64,000 bases of DNA, taken from SHWB01 sp050246875. Lineage in GTDB: Bacteria; Pseudomonadota; Alphaproteobacteria; UBA6615. A model generated the notes under the pieces. It saw nothing but the letters and a program-made list of their open reading frames with translations. It did not search any database and had not been told where the DNA came from. Where the stretch lies: positions 1 through 64,000 of the forward strand of contig JBFWVF010000010.1 in assembly GCA_050246875.1 (NCBI GenBank). Direction: 5' to 3'. The position numbers and the translations under genes were made by a program. Shown piece after piece: positions 26,389 through 35,905 of the stretch (the stretch's first letter is position 1; every line of letters begins with the position of its first letter).

Positions 26389-28284
26389 TTACCGTGTGGC
26401 CCGCCTTTCTGCCTCGATCCGCGCGGCATCCTCTTCGGACGGCACAAAGCGCAGCGCGTAGTCGCCGTTTCCGATCGTGCCGAGGACCTTCACGCGCGGG
26501 AAGGCGCCGGACAGCTTGCTGCGACCCGAGTAGCGGCCCTCGCCGCACCAGCCATCCGTCTGCCCGCCGGGGTCGATCCGCACGCTGTCGCAGGTGAACA
26601 CATGACCGGGCGGCAGCACCTCGCCGGTGACGGTGGCGCTGCGCGGCTGCAGGTTGACGATGCGCGCCTGCACGTCGCCGCCCCGCCGCGTCAGCACGAG
26701 ACGGTAGCCGCCATCCGCCGAGACGGCTTCCCAGGTGCCGTCGTCGCGCGAGGGCGACAGGGCGGCGAGCCGCGTTTCGGTCGGTGTCGCCGGGGCTGCC
26801 GTCGCACCGGCCGGTCCGGCGGCGGCAGGACGGTCGACGGCAGGACCGGCGGCGATCGCGACACTCGCTCCCGGCGGAAAGTAGCGGACCTCGTAGGTGC
26901 CGCCGCCAGCGACGCTCGCTCCCGCGACGCGGTAGTGCGCCCCGTCCCCGATCACCTGGACGCCCTCGCGGTCGGGGCGGCACCAGCTTCGCAGGCTGCC
27001 GTCCGGCCTCAACTCGGCGTCGTCGCACTCGACCCGGTCGCCCGGCCCCAGCGTGCGCATCATGAGCGATGTCGTCTGCAGGACGACGAGGTGCAGGCGC
27101 ACCCGCCGGCCCTCGCGCTCGATGACCAGGCGAAAGACGCCGTCGGCGCGGTCGCCTTCCCAGCGGCCCTCGGCCTCGGCCGGCGAGCGGAACCCGCCCG
27201 CGGGCGGCTCGGGCTGGGCCGGCACCGGCGCCGGAGCCGCCACAGTGGCGACCGGCGTCGGCGCGGCGGCGGGACGCGCCGGGGCGGATTGCGGTGCCGT
27301 AACCGGCGCGGGCACCGGCGTGGCGACGGGCGCCGCCGCCGGCGGCCGCGCGGACGGTCCCTTCAGCTCCGCCACGCGTGCCCTGGCCAGCCCGGCGAAG
27401 ATGCCGTCGGGATAGCGCGCGAGATAGGCCTCGTAGGCGCCGACGCTGCCGCCGCGGTCGGCCGACTCCCAGAAGCGCAGCTCCACCATCGCCGGGTCGA
27501 GCGCCGCCGCCGGCGGGGGCGCGGGTGTTGGCGGCGCGACCTTCGGCGCCTCGGCGTTGAGCACCAGCCGGCCGACGATCTGGCCCTCCTGCCACGTCGT
27601 CTGGCGGTCGCCGGTCGACCGCCGCACGGCGACATGCACGCGCTTCAGCACGTCCTCGACGGTCAGGCCCGGCTCCTCCAGCGCCGTCAGCACGGCCTGG
27701 GTATAGGGGCTGTTGCGGCCGCGCCCGTCGGCGGCCACGGTGCCCGGCGCCGCGGCGTAGGAGATGAGCGTGCCGGACGCGCTCTCGACGCGGGCGAGGC
27801 CGCGCGCGCCGCCGCGGAACTTCTGCTCGAACGGGTTGTTGCGGCAGGCATCGAGCAGCAGCAGGTTGGCGCTGGTGCCGGTGGAATTGAGGATGCGCAG
27901 CACGCGGTCGAGGTCGATGGCGACGAACTCCACCTCGGCCTCGCTGCCCGGCTCGGCGTCGACCGGCATGAGGTAGTTGGTGCCGTTCACCTGCACGCCA
28001 TGGCCGGCATAGAAGACGACCGCCTCGTCGCCGGCCGCCAGCCGCTTCTGGAAGTCGAGGATGGCGACGGCCATCTGGCTGCGCGTGGCGTTGGTCGCCG
28101 TCACCACGTCGAAACCCAGCGCCTTCAGGCGCGCCGCCATGTCGGTGGCGTCGTTGACGGGGTTGGCGAGCGGCTGCGCCTTGTAGGCGGAGTTGCCGAT
28201 GACCAGCGCCTTGCGCGCCGCCTCGGCCGGCAGCGCCACCGCGACGCCCAGCAACACCGCCAGAGCCATTGCCGCCGACCGCAT
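26389..28284 (-). CDS. Secreted caspase-like (C14) protein with duplicated C-terminal domain
   Basis: Protein of 631 residues with a signal peptide (about 1-22, cleavage after AEA). The caspase p20-like domain (24-245) has the His95/Cys147 dyad in FYAGHG and LLDACRNNPF. A Pro/Ala-rich linker follows. Then come two copies of a roughly 97-residue domain at 373-469 and 516-614. Both share G-x-W-E, the pattern RLVxxRxG, an LQ near the middle, and a Cys pair 15 residues apart (C420/C435 and C565/C580). I do not recognise the repeat domain. The location is probably periplasmic, so it is more likely a signalling or stress hydrolase than a cell-death effector. Confidence 0.88.
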   Translation of the reverse strand: MRSAAMALAVLLGVAVALPAEAARKALVIGNSAYKAQPLANPVNDATDMAARLKALGFDVVTATNATRSQMAVAILDFQKRLAAGDEAVVFYAGHGVQVNGTNYLMPVDAEPGSEAEVEFVAIDLDRVLRILNSTGTSANLLLLDACRNNPFEQKFRGGARGLARVESASGTLISYAAAPGTVAADGRGRNSPYTQAVLTALEEPGLTVEDVLKRVHVAVRRSTGDRQTTWQEGQIVGRLVLNAEAPKVAPPTPAPPPAAALDPAMVELRFWESADRGGSVGAYEAYLARYPDGIFAGLARARVAELKGPSARPPAAAPVATPVPAPVTAPQSAPARPAAAPTPVATVAAPAPVPAQPEPPAGGFRSPAEAEGRWEGDRADGVFRLVIEREGRRVRLHLVVLQTTSLMMRTLGPGDRVECDDAELRPDGSLRSWCRPDREGVQVIGDGAHYRVAGASVAGGGTYEVRYFPPGASVAIAAGPAVDRPAAAGPAGATAAPATPTETRLAALSPSRDDGTWEAVSADGGYRLVLTRRGGDVQARIVNLQPRSATVTGEVLPPGHVFTCDSVRIDPGGQTDGWCGEGRYSGRSKLSGAFPRVKVLGTIGNGDYALRFVPSEEDAARIEAERRATR

Positions 28285-28397
28285 GGTTCCCCCGGAGGCC
28301 GATGGTTGCCGTGATCATCTTCGCCACGGCACGGAACGGGGTCAATTCTGCAACGCGGGGCGGGCGCGGCGTGTGATCCGCGCCACAGGGGCGCCGG

Positions 28398-29669
28398 CTA
28401 CTCCGCCAGCCCCTGGCGATAGCGCTCGAAACGGGCCATGGCGTCGGCGAAGCGGCCGGGCGGGCGGGCCGAACTCATCATCGTCGCCTTCTGCGTCGCG
28501 AGATCGGGGTCGGGCCAGGCCGATTTCGGCACGTCGGCGCCGATGGTCGAACCGAGGTGGCGGGCGAAGCGCACCGTGTCGATGCCGAGCTGCAGGCGGG
28601 CGGCGTTGTAGGCCTCCAGCGCCTCCGGCACGCTGCTGGCGGCCGACAGCGCCTCGGCCAGCGCCAGCGCATCCTCGCCGGCCTTGAGCACGCCGGTGCC
28701 GACATGCGGGCGCACCACGAACGCGGCGTCGCCCAGCACGCAGGCGCGGCCCCAGGCCATGCGCGTCGACATCACGTCGTAGATCGGCTGCAGCAGGTAG
28801 CGCTCGATGCGGCAGAACATCTCGGCCATCGCCGGCGGCAGTTCGGCGCGCGCGCGGATGCGGATGCGCTCGACATGGTCGCGGCGGATGAGGGCGGGCG
28901 GGATCGAGTAGGCGTGCAGGCGGCCGTTCTCGTCGGTCAGCAGGTCGTCGAATTCGGCCTGGTCGCCGACATGGTCGTACCACAGCACCGAGAACAGCCG
29001 CGCGCCGCCGCGTGCCGTCGCCGCGCCCGGCTCGTCGAGCATCAGCGGGAAGCCGGCGAGCTGGCCGCCGGGCAGGAAGCAGAAGGAGTATTTCGAGAAC
29101 AGCCCGTCGACGAAGCCGGCATCGAGCCGGTCGGCCGGGATGACGCCGCGCCAGGCGAAGTAGCCGGCGTATTCCGGCTGCGTCTCCGGCGCGCAGGCGG
29201 CGCGCACGGCGGAGCGGAAGCCGTCGGCGCCGACGACGAGGTCGGCGGCGAAGACGCCACCGTCGGCGAAGCGCACCAGCACCTCGTCGCCGCGCTCCTC
29301 CAGCCCGACCATCTCCTTGCCGAAATGGTAGCGCTCGCGGCCGAAGCGCTCGAACAGCGGCGTGAAGATGGCGCTCCACGCCGACAGGTACTGCGGGAAG
29401 TCGAGGAAGGCGAGCTCGTTGCCGGCGCGGTCGATCAGCAGGCGCCCGGCCATCCAGGCGCCGTCGAGCGCGTCGGCGTCGAGGCCGGCGGCGGCGAACA
29501 CCGGCCGCATGTCGGGGTGGCGCGCGATGCCGGCGCCGCGCGTGGCGAGGTCGTCGTGCGTGCGCTCGAAGACGTCGACCTGCCAGCCGCGGTTGCGCAG
29601 CATGTTGGCGGCGAACAGCGCGCCGACCGAGCCGCCGATGACGGCGATGCGCGTGTTGCGCGCGACCAT
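28398..29669 (-). CDS. FAD-dependent aromatic-ring monooxygenase
   Basis: Class A flavoprotein hydroxylase of 423 residues. The FAD-binding start IAVIGGSVGALFAANML, the DG motif GADGFRSAVR and the GD motif VLGDAAFVVRPHVGTG are all in place. Overall it is closest to the dihydroxypyridine/polyprenyl-methoxyphenol hydroxylase type. Start at 29669 has AGGGGA about 7 bases before it; the longer open frame lacks homology. It heads a run of minus-strand oxidative genes. A heteroaromatic substrate would fit the molybdenum hydroxylase at 37.7 kb, which is inference. Confidence 0.9.
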   Translation of the reverse strand: MVARNTRIAVIGGSVGALFAANMLRNRGWQVDVFERTHDDLATRGAGIARHPDMRPVFAAAGLDADALDGAWMAGRLLIDRAGNELAFLDFPQYLSAWSAIFTPLFERFGRERYHFGKEMVGLEERGDEVLVRFADGGVFAADLVVGADGFRSAVRAACAPETQPEYAGYFAWRGVIPADRLDAGFVDGLFSKYSFCFLPGGQLAGFPLMLDEPGAATARGGARLFSVLWYDHVGDQAEFDDLLTDENGRLHAYSIPPALIRRDHVERIRIRARAELPPAMAEMFCRIERYLLQPIYDVMSTRMAWGRACVLGDAAFVVRPHVGTGVLKAGEDALALAEALSAASSVPEALEAYNAARLQLGIDTVRFARHLGSTIGADVPKSAWPDPDLATQKATMMSSARPPGRFADAMARFERYRQGLAE

Positions 29670-30059
29670 CGATGCATCCCCTGTACCCGCGCGCGGTTCG
29701 GCGCGCCTGCCCACGCCAGAACAGCCGCCGGCCCGCGCGTTGTCAACGTGGGGGCGGGATGTCGGCGCGCGGTGGAAAACCCTCTCCGCTCTCCGGGGGG
29801 AGAGGGTGGCGAGCGGGAGCGAGCCGGGAGAGGTGGGCGTTACCGGAATCCCGGCGCGATCGTCCTTCGTGCGTCCTCGTCCTTCGTCCCTCGACAGGCT
29901 CGGGATGAGGAGGCTCAGGATGAGGACGCTGGGAGGATTGCGGCTGCGCTACCGCCTGCTGCCCGTCGTGCCGGCCTCACAACTACCCATCCTCATCCTG
30001 AGCCTGTCGAAGGATGGGGATCGGCACTCCGGCGGCGCAGCGCGCACCGCCGCCGCCCC
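29670..30059. repeat. Gene-free stretch with two repeat families
   Basis: No gene is seen. Positions 29779-29838 hold a copy of the CCCTCTCCG...GGAGAGGG family. Positions 29882-29910 and 29986-30018 hold two inverted copies of the classic CTGAGCCTGTCGAAGGATG palindromic element. They may form a stem-loop between the two divergently ending units. Confidence 0.75.
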
Positions 30060-31451
30060 TCACGCGATGCGGCGGTGCCAGGCGTCGGTAGGCAGGGTGA
30101 GGGCGAAGGTTGCGTCGGCGTCGGGGTCGGCCTCGAAGCGGCCGGGGTTGAGCAGGCCGTAGGGGTCGACGGCGCGCTTGAAGGCGGAATCACGCGAGGT
30201 GATCTCCTTCTTGCCGACGGCGCGCACGTTGGACGTGTGCGAGTTCGACACATGCGCGCCGGCCGCCTGCATGGCGCGCACCAGCGCCGCCATCTGCTCC
30301 GGGCTCTCGTAGACGAAGTAGGGCGAGCCGGTGCCGCACAGCTCGCCGCCGGCGCGCACCAGCTCCATGCGCATCGGCCCGTACCCGCCGACGGCGCGCC
30401 AGACGCGCTCGATCAGTTCCGTGAGGTCGGGGGCGCGCAGGAAGCCCTCGATCATGGCGCGGCGCGGGTCGGTCTTCTGTACGTGCCACAGCGCATGGCC
30501 GAAGGCGAACTCGGTGAGCGACGGCCCGTAGGGGCCGCTGCCCTCGACATGATCGGAAACCACGGCGCCGCCGGATGCGGCGACGAACTGCGCGAACTCG
30601 GTCCAGCTTCGCTCGGCGATCAGCGTCGAGACGACGGCGTGACCCTCGGGTACGACGCGCGCGTACTCGGCGATCAGCGACGGTGTCGGCCAGTCCTGGA
30701 TCGAGACGAGCTTCTTCGTGATGCCCGAGGCGTTGCCGAGGCCGACGCCGAAGCGCACCGCGTCCATGTAGGCGGGGAAGGCGACGATGGCCTCGCGCCA
30801 GCGCCACGCCGGCTCCAGCGGCATGGCCACCTCGGTGACGATGCCGGTGGCGCCGTAGGTGTGGTGGACGAGCTGGGCGTCGCGGCCCTCCAGTTCGAGG
30901 ACGCGCGGCGCGTCCTCCATGGTGACGATCTCGGCCGCGGCGATGTTGCCGCGCTCGTGCAGGTAGCCGTGGACGACCGAGCCCGGCCCGCCCGAGCCGC
31001 CCATGACGAAGCCGCCGATGGTCGCCCAGCGCTTCGTCGTCGGGTGGATGCGAAGCTCCCAGCCGGTGGCGCGCGCCGCCGTGTCGATGTCGGCGACGAT
31101 GGTGCCGGCGCGCGCCCGCACGATGCCGCCGCCGAGGGCGACGACGCCGGCGTACTCCGTCATGTCGAGGACGATGCCGCCCTTGAGCGGCACGCTCTGG
31201 CCGTAGTTGGCGGTGCCGCCGCCGCGCGGCGTGACGGGGATGCGGTGGCGCACGGCGGCGCGGGCGACGGCGACGACCTCGTCGCGCGTGCGCGGCGTCA
31301 CCACGATGTCGGCGACCTTGCCGTCGAGCATCTGGCGCAGCAGCGGGCTGACGCCGTAGCGGTCGCGGCTCTTGCGGCGGATCGCCAGCGGATCGTCGGT
31401 ATGCTCGATGCCGGCGATGGCGGCCTTGAAGGCGTCGAGATCGTATTGCAT
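30060..31451 (-). CDS. FAD-linked oxidase (GlcD/FAD_binding_4 type)
   Basis: Cytoplasmic flavoprotein dehydrogenase of 463 residues. The PCMH-type FAD domain shows VTPRTRDEVVAVARAA, the glycine-rich VTPRGGGTANYGQSVPLKGG, and ATIGGFVMGGSGGPGSVVHG. The C-terminus ends with DPYGLLNPGRF, the usual family signature. Members oxidise 2-hydroxy acids and related substrates. ATG at 31451 has GGAG 8 bases upstream. It lies 74 bases downstream of the beta-hydroxyacid-dehydrogenase-type gene on the same strand and may share its transcript. Confidence 0.9.
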   Translation of the reverse strand: MQYDLDAFKAAIAGIEHTDDPLAIRRKSRDRYGVSPLLRQMLDGKVADIVVTPRTRDEVVAVARAAVRHRIPVTPRGGGTANYGQSVPLKGGIVLDMTEYAGVVALGGGIVRARAGTIVADIDTAARATGWELRIHPTTKRWATIGGFVMGGSGGPGSVVHGYLHERGNIAAAEIVTMEDAPRVLELEGRDAQLVHHTYGATGIVTEVAMPLEPAWRWREAIVAFPAYMDAVRFGVGLGNASGITKKLVSIQDWPTPSLIAEYARVVPEGHAVVSTLIAERSWTEFAQFVAASGGAVVSDHVEGSGPYGPSLTEFAFGHALWHVQKTDPRRAMIEGFLRAPDLTELIERVWRAVGGYGPMRMELVRAGGELCGTGSPYFVYESPEQMAALVRAMQAAGAHVSNSHTSNVRAVGKKEITSRDSAFKRAVDPYGLLNPGRFEADPDADATFALTLPTDAWHRRIA

Positions 31452-31525
31452 GGCGGCGCTCCGAGGCGGCGTTCGTTGCCGTCCGCCGTGCAAGCGCCGT
31501 GCCGGAATTCCGCCGTGGGAGGGGA

Positions 31526-32401
31526 TCAGACGGGCTTCGGCTTCGCCTCGAGGAACTCGTAGACCACGGACAGGTCGTCCTCGAGCCGCCCGGCCGCCTC
31601 GATCTCGCGGTAGAGCGCCGTGGCGAGGCGGGCATAGGGCGCCGGCAGGCCGAGGGCCGCGACCTCGGCCTCGATGATCTTCAGATCCTTGTAGAGCAGG
31701 CGCGCCGGCGCGGTCGGCGGCTGCCAGCGCCGCGCCGCCATGACCGGGACGCGGAAGGGGAAGCCCATCGAGCCGCCGACGCTCGGGCCGACGACGTCGA
31801 GCAGGGTCTGCGAGTCGAGGCCCATGGCGTGGCCGAACACCATCGCCTCGCCGATGGCGGCGGTGTGCGCGCCGACCAGCATGTTGATGACCAGCTTGAG
31901 CTTGATGCCGGTGCCGTAGTCGCCGACATGGATGGTCTTCGGCGCGACCAGCTCCAGCAGCGGCCGCACGCGCTCGACCGCGGCCGCGTCGCCGCTGGCC
32001 ATGATGACGCCGCGCCCGGCCGCCAGCATCGGCCGCGAGCCGCTGACCGGCGCATCGACGATGCCGGCGCCGGTGGGCGCGATCGCCGCCGCCAGCGCCT
32101 CCTTGAGGGCGACCGGCGCGGTGTTCATGTCGACGACGACGAGGCCGGCATGGGCGCCGGCGACGATGCCGTCGGGCCCGAGCATGGCGGCGCGGATGGC
32201 CGCGTCGTCGGGCAGTGCCGAGACGACGACCTCCGATGCGGCGGCCAGGTCGCGCGGCGTATCGGCCAGTTCGCCGCCGCGCGAAGGGAAGTCCTCGGTC
32301 GACGGCCGGCGCACCGCCAGCACGCGATGGCCGGCGGCGAGGAAGACCTCGGCCGCGTAGCCGCCGATCAGCCCGAGCCCGAGCACGCCGATGGTGGCCA
32401 T
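31526..32401 (-). CDS. NAD(P)-dependent beta-hydroxyacid dehydrogenase family protein
   Basis: Protein of 291 residues of the 3-hydroxyisobutyrate/6-phosphogluconate-type family. The Rossmann opening is IGVLGLGLIGGYAAEVFLAAGH, the substrate loop is DAPVSGSRP, and the catalytic region GTGIKLKLVINML carries the expected Lys. A strong G-rich ribosome-binding site precedes the ATG. It is 13 bases after the 2OG-Fe(II) oxygenase gene and probably co-transcribed. Substrate is probably a hydroxy acid or an aldehyde acid of the same pathway. Confidence 0.9.
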   Translation of the reverse strand: MATIGVLGLGLIGGYAAEVFLAAGHRVLAVRRPSTEDFPSRGGELADTPRDLAAASEVVVSALPDDAAIRAAMLGPDGIVAGAHAGLVVVDMNTAPVALKEALAAAIAPTGAGIVDAPVSGSRPMLAAGRGVIMASGDAAAVERVRPLLELVAPKTIHVGDYGTGIKLKLVINMLVGAHTAAIGEAMVFGHAMGLDSQTLLDVVGPSVGGSMGFPFRVPVMAARRWQPPTAPARLLYKDLKIIEAEVAALGLPAPYARLATALYREIEAAGRLEDDLSVVYEFLEAKPKPV

Positions 32402-32414
32402 GCCGGTCCCCCCG

Positions 32415-33443
32415 CTACTCGGCCGCGTCGGCCTTGAACTCGGGGTAATGCGTGTAGATGCTCGACATGTACCAGTTGTAGAAGTCCCAGTAGGTCTGGG
32501 TCTGGTAACGCGGCGGGTTGTCGGGGCCGATGCAGGTGGGGATCGGCGCGATGGTCGCCGCGAGGTCGGTGTTGACGAAGCAGGCGACCGAGAACCGGTC
32601 GTTCTCGCGTGGCGGCACGACGCGGTGCGGCGTCGCCCGGAAGCGCTTGTTGGTCCAGCGCTCGAAGATGAGGCCGGCGTTGTGGATCAGGCCGCCCTCC
32701 ACCACCTCGGGCGCGAACCACGTGCCGTCGGTGTCGAGGATCTGCAGGCCCGGCTCGTTGGTCGGCGCGAGGAAGGTCTGCAGCCCGGCGTCGGCGTGCG
32801 GGCTCTGCCCGAACTCGTTGTCGGCCAGCTCGGCCTGCGCCGGGTAGTGCGACAGGCGCATGTAGGTGTAGGGCTCGGCGAAGCAGGGCGCGAAGAAGTC
32901 GCCCGGCAGGTCGAGCGCCAGCGCCCACAGCGTCATCATGCGGTGGCCGAGCGCGTTCATCGCCGCGAGGTACTCCTCGACCGTGGCGCGGAAATGCGGC
33001 AGCTCGGCCGGCCACGGGTTGCGGCCGTAGAAGCGCTTGCCGGCGCGCACCTGCTTGTGGTCGTCGGGGTACTCGTTGGCCAGCACCATGACGCCGCCGG
33101 TGTCGTACTTCGTATTGCGATTGTAGGTCGACACCTTGATCATCGCGCCGCCCGACGGGATGTAGCCGCGCTGGTTCTGGTCGACGCGGTAGGCCAGCTT
33201 GCGCTCCATCGGCAGGGCGTGGAACAGCCGGCTCTGCTCGGTCATGCGGGCGATGAGGTCGGCCGGGATGCCATGGTTGACGATGGAGTTGAAGCCGAGC
33301 GTCTCGAAGGTCTCGCGCAACTGCGCGGCGGCGCGGCGCGTGCCCTCGGCGTCGCCGGCGAGGAACGGGCCGACGTCGAGCACCGGCATGCGGCGGACGG
33401 GGACGGCGCGGCGGTCGGCGGAACTGGACTCCGGACGCGTCAC
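32415..33443 (-). CDS. 2-oxoglutarate/Fe(II) oxygenase, isopenicillin N synthase-like
   Basis: Non-haem iron enzyme of 342 residues. The iron triad is His216, Asp218 (PHADAG) and His273 (TPHRVV), and Arg283 (RFSV) binds the 2-oxoglutarate carboxylate. The N-terminus PVLDVGPF... with GFNSIVNHGIP is typical of the plant and bacterial DIOX group. GTG at 33443 has GGAGGAAACATC before it; the frame continues upstream but antisense to the hydratase gene. It is divergent from the enoyl-CoA hydratase genes. Substrate unknown. Confidence 0.9.
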   Translation of the reverse strand: MTRPESSSADRRAVPVRRMPVLDVGPFLAGDAEGTRRAAAQLRETFETLGFNSIVNHGIPADLIARMTEQSRLFHALPMERKLAYRVDQNQRGYIPSGGAMIKVSTYNRNTKYDTGGVMVLANEYPDDHKQVRAGKRFYGRNPWPAELPHFRATVEEYLAAMNALGHRMMTLWALALDLPGDFFAPCFAEPYTYMRLSHYPAQAELADNEFGQSPHADAGLQTFLAPTNEPGLQILDTDGTWFAPEVVEGGLIHNAGLIFERWTNKRFRATPHRVVPPRENDRFSVACFVNTDLAATIAPIPTCIGPDNPPRYQTQTYWDFYNWYMSSIYTHYPEFKADAAE

Positions 33444-33537
33444 GATGTTTCCTCCAAGTCGAACGGTTCGTTGAACGGCAGGGTCGGTTCTTCGCCGCCC
33501 GGCGTCAACGCCCGCGTGCCGCCGGAACCTGTCCCGC

Positions 33538-34329
33538 ATGGCTGATACCCTTCTTTGTACGGTCGACGCGCGCGGCGTCGCCACGCTGACGCTCAACCGG
33601 CCGGAGCTGCACAACGCCTTCGACGACGCGCTCATCGCCGCGCTGCACGAGGCCTTCGAGGCGCTGCGCGGGCGCGACGACGTGCGCGTGCTGGTGCTGG
33701 CCGGCGCGGGGAAGAGCTTCTGCGCCGGCGCCGACCTCAACTGGATGCGCCGCATGGGCGCCGCCGACAGGGCCGAGAACGAGGCCGGTGCCCTGCGCAT
33801 GGCCGACATGTTCGAGGCGCTGGACACGCTGCCCTGCGTGACGGTGGCACGCGTGCACGGCGCCGCCTTCGCCGGGGCGACGGGGCTGATCGCCGCCTGC
33901 GACGTCGCCATCGCGGCGGAGGATTCGCGCTTCGCCATTTCCGAGGTGCGCGTCGGCATCGCGCCCGCGACCATCGCCCCCTACGTGCTGGCGGCGATGG
34001 GGCCGCGCGCCGCGCGCCGCTACTGGCTGACCGGCGAGCGCTTCGACGGGATCGAGGCGGCGCGTGTCGGACTGGTTCACGCGGCCGTGCCGGTGGCGGA
34101 ACTCGACGCGGCGGTCGAGGGCGTCGTCGCCGCGGCGCTGGGCAACGGGCCGGCGGCGCTGAAGGCCTGCAAGGCATTGATCCGCGCCACCGCCGGGCCG
34201 GTGACGGAGGAGACGCGGCGGGCGACGGCCGCGCGCATCGCTGCGTTGCGCGCCACGCCCGAGGGCCGCGAGGGCATCGCGAGCTTCCTCGAGAAGCGTC
34301 GCCCCGCCTGGCAGGAGACGGGCGCGTGA
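33538..34329 (+). CDS. Enoyl-CoA hydratase family protein (1 of 3), methylglutaconyl-CoA hydratase-like
   Basis: Crotonase-fold enzyme of 263 residues. The oxyanion-hole loops are CAGADLNWM and AAFAGATGLIAACD. The first classical catalytic Glu is Gly here, while the second is kept (ISEVRVG), the pattern of the LiuC/AUH-like bacterial hydratases. It lies divergent from the 2OG oxygenase gene. Its stop overlaps the GTG of the next hydratase as GTGA. A weak ribosome-binding site precedes the ATG. Likely substrate is a branched or conjugated acyl-CoA. Confidence 0.9.
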   Translation: MADTLLCTVDARGVATLTLNRPELHNAFDDALIAALHEAFEALRGRDDVRVLVLAGAGKSFCAGADLNWMRRMGAADRAENEAGALRMADMFEALDTLPCVTVARVHGAAFAGATGLIAACDVAIAAEDSRFAISEVRVGIAPATIAPYVLAAMGPRAARRYWLTGERFDGIEAARVGLVHAAVPVAELDAAVEGVVAAALGNGPAALKACKALIRATAGPVTEETRRATAARIAALRATPEGREGIASFLEKRRPAWQETGA

Positions 34330-35111
34330 GCGCCGTGCTGTACGAGGTCGACGCGCGCGGCGTCGCCACGGTGACGCTCAACCGCCCCGCGGTCGGCAAC
34401 GCCTACGACGCGGCACTGCTGCAGGGGCTGATCGACGTGTTCGCGCGGCTGGCCTCCGACGATGGCTGCCGCCTCGCCGTGCTGCGCGGCGCCGGCAGGC
34501 ACTTCCAGGCCGGCGCCGATCTCGGCTGGCTGCGCGCCGTGGCGTCTGGCACGGCAGACGAAAACGCGGCCGCCTCGCGCCTCACCGTCGACGCCGTGCG
34601 ACACCTCAACGAGTTCCCCAGGCCGACCGTGGCGCTGGTGCACGGCGCCTGCTTCGGCGGCGGCACCGGCATCGCGGCGGCCTGCGACATCGTCATCGCC
34701 GCGGAGGATGCGCGCTTCGCCGTCGCCGAGGCGCGCTGGGGGCTGACGGCGGGGCCGATCCTGCCGCAGCTCGTCGCCGCCATGGGGTCGCAGGCGGCGC
34801 GCCGCTACGCGCTGTCGGCCGAGCGCTTTGGCGCCGCCGAGGCGCTGGCGACGGGCCTCGTCCATCAGGTCTGCCCGGCCGACGGGCTCGACGCCGCCGG
34901 CGCGGCGATGGTGGAGACGCTGCTCCTCAACGGCCCGGGGGCGATGCGCGCCTGCAAGGATGTCCTGCTCGATCTCGGCGGCCTGCGCGTCAGCGACGAG
35001 GCGGCCGACGCGATGGCGGCGACGCATGCCGCGCGCCGGCAGTCGGCCGAGGCGGCCGAGGGCCTCGCCGCATTCGCCGGCAAGCGCCCGCCGTCGTGGC
35101 AGGGAGCGTGA
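34326..35111 (+). CDS. Enoyl-CoA hydratase family protein (2 of 3)
   Basis: Crotonase-fold protein of 261 residues, paralogous to both neighbours. The CoA-binding loops read QAGADLGWL and GACFGGGTGIAAACD. The first catalytic Glu position is Gly; the second is Glu in FAVAEARWG. The Cys usually found before AGAD is Gln (HFQAGADL), a visible difference from the other two copies. GTG at 34326 overlaps the preceding stop by four bases, so translation is coupled. Confidence 0.9.
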   Translation: MSAVLYEVDARGVATVTLNRPAVGNAYDAALLQGLIDVFARLASDDGCRLAVLRGAGRHFQAGADLGWLRAVASGTADENAAASRLTVDAVRHLNEFPRPTVALVHGACFGGGTGIAAACDIVIAAEDARFAVAEARWGLTAGPILPQLVAAMGSQAARRYALSAERFGAAEALATGLVHQVCPADGLDAAGAAMVETLLLNGPGAMRACKDVLLDLGGLRVSDEAADAMAATHAARRQSAEAAEGLAAFAGKRPPSWQGA

Positions 35112-35905
35112 CGGCGATGGGCGACATCCTGCACGAGAGCCGCGACGCGCGTGGCGTGGCGACGCTGACGCTCGACCGACCGGCGCGCTTCAACGCCCTC
35201 GACGCGGCGCTGATCGCCGCGCTCAACGCGGCGCTGGAGCGCGCCGCAGCCGACACAGCCGTGCGCGCCGTCGTCCTTGCCGGGGCCGGGCGGATGTTCT
35301 GCGCCGGCGCCGACATCGACTATTTGCGCGCGGTGGCGGCGCTGCCGGAGGCGGACAACCTCGCCGACGCGCGCGTCTACTCGCGCACGACCGAGCTGAT
35401 CCGGGCGATGGCCAAGCCGGTCGTCGCGCGCGTGCAGGGCGGCGCCTTCGGCGGCGGCATCACCATGATCGCCGCCTGCGACGCGGTGGTGGCGGAGGAC
35501 GGCGCGCGCTTCGCCATTACCGAGGCGAAGTTCGGCCTGACGCCGTCGCTGATGCTGCCCTACCTGATCGCCCGCATCGGCGCGCGGCAGGCGCGGCGCT
35601 GGTGCCTGACGGCCGAGCGCATCGACGCGGCGACGGCGGCGGCGATCGGCCTCGTCGACGTGGTCGTGCCGGCCGGCGAGCTGGACGCGGCGATGGCGCG
35701 CCTCGTCGCCGACATGCTGGCCGGCGCCCCCGGCGCGCTGGCCGACACCAAGGCCGCCCTCAACCGCCTCGCCCGCCCGCCCGCCGAAGGCGCGACGGTC
35801 GAGCGCACCATCCACGCCTTCGCCGCCGGCCGCGCCGGCGCCGACGCGCGGGAGGGCACCGCGGCATTCCTCGAAAAGAGGAAGCCGCGCGGGGCGATGG
35901 GGTAA
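35108..35905 (+). CDS. Enoyl-CoA hydratase family protein (3 of 3)
   Basis: Third tandem crotonase-fold protein, 265 residues. Loops read CAGADIDYL and GAFGGGITMIAACD; the first catalytic Glu is Thr and the second is kept (ITEAKFG). I chose GTG at 35108 because it overlaps the previous stop as GTGA, the same coupling as the first pair; an ATG seven bases further in (35117) would also work. The set of three suggests isomerase, hydratase and related steps on one acyl-CoA route. Confidence 0.88.
   Translation: MTAMGDILHESRDARGVATLTLDRPARFNALDAALIAALNAALERAAADTAVRAVVLAGAGRMFCAGADIDYLRAVAALPEADNLADARVYSRTTELIRAMAKPVVARVQGGAFGGGITMIAACDAVVAEDGARFAITEAKFGLTPSLMLPYLIARIGARQARRWCLTAERIDAATAAAIGLVDVVVPAGELDAAMARLVADMLAGAPGALADTKAALNRLARPPAEGATVERTIHAFAAGRAGADAREGTAAFLEKRKPRGAMG

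Noticed and set aside
26389..28284. Caspase-like protein as an abortive-infection effector
   Set aside because: It has a signal peptide and stands alone without a sensor partner, so a periplasmic role is more likely.
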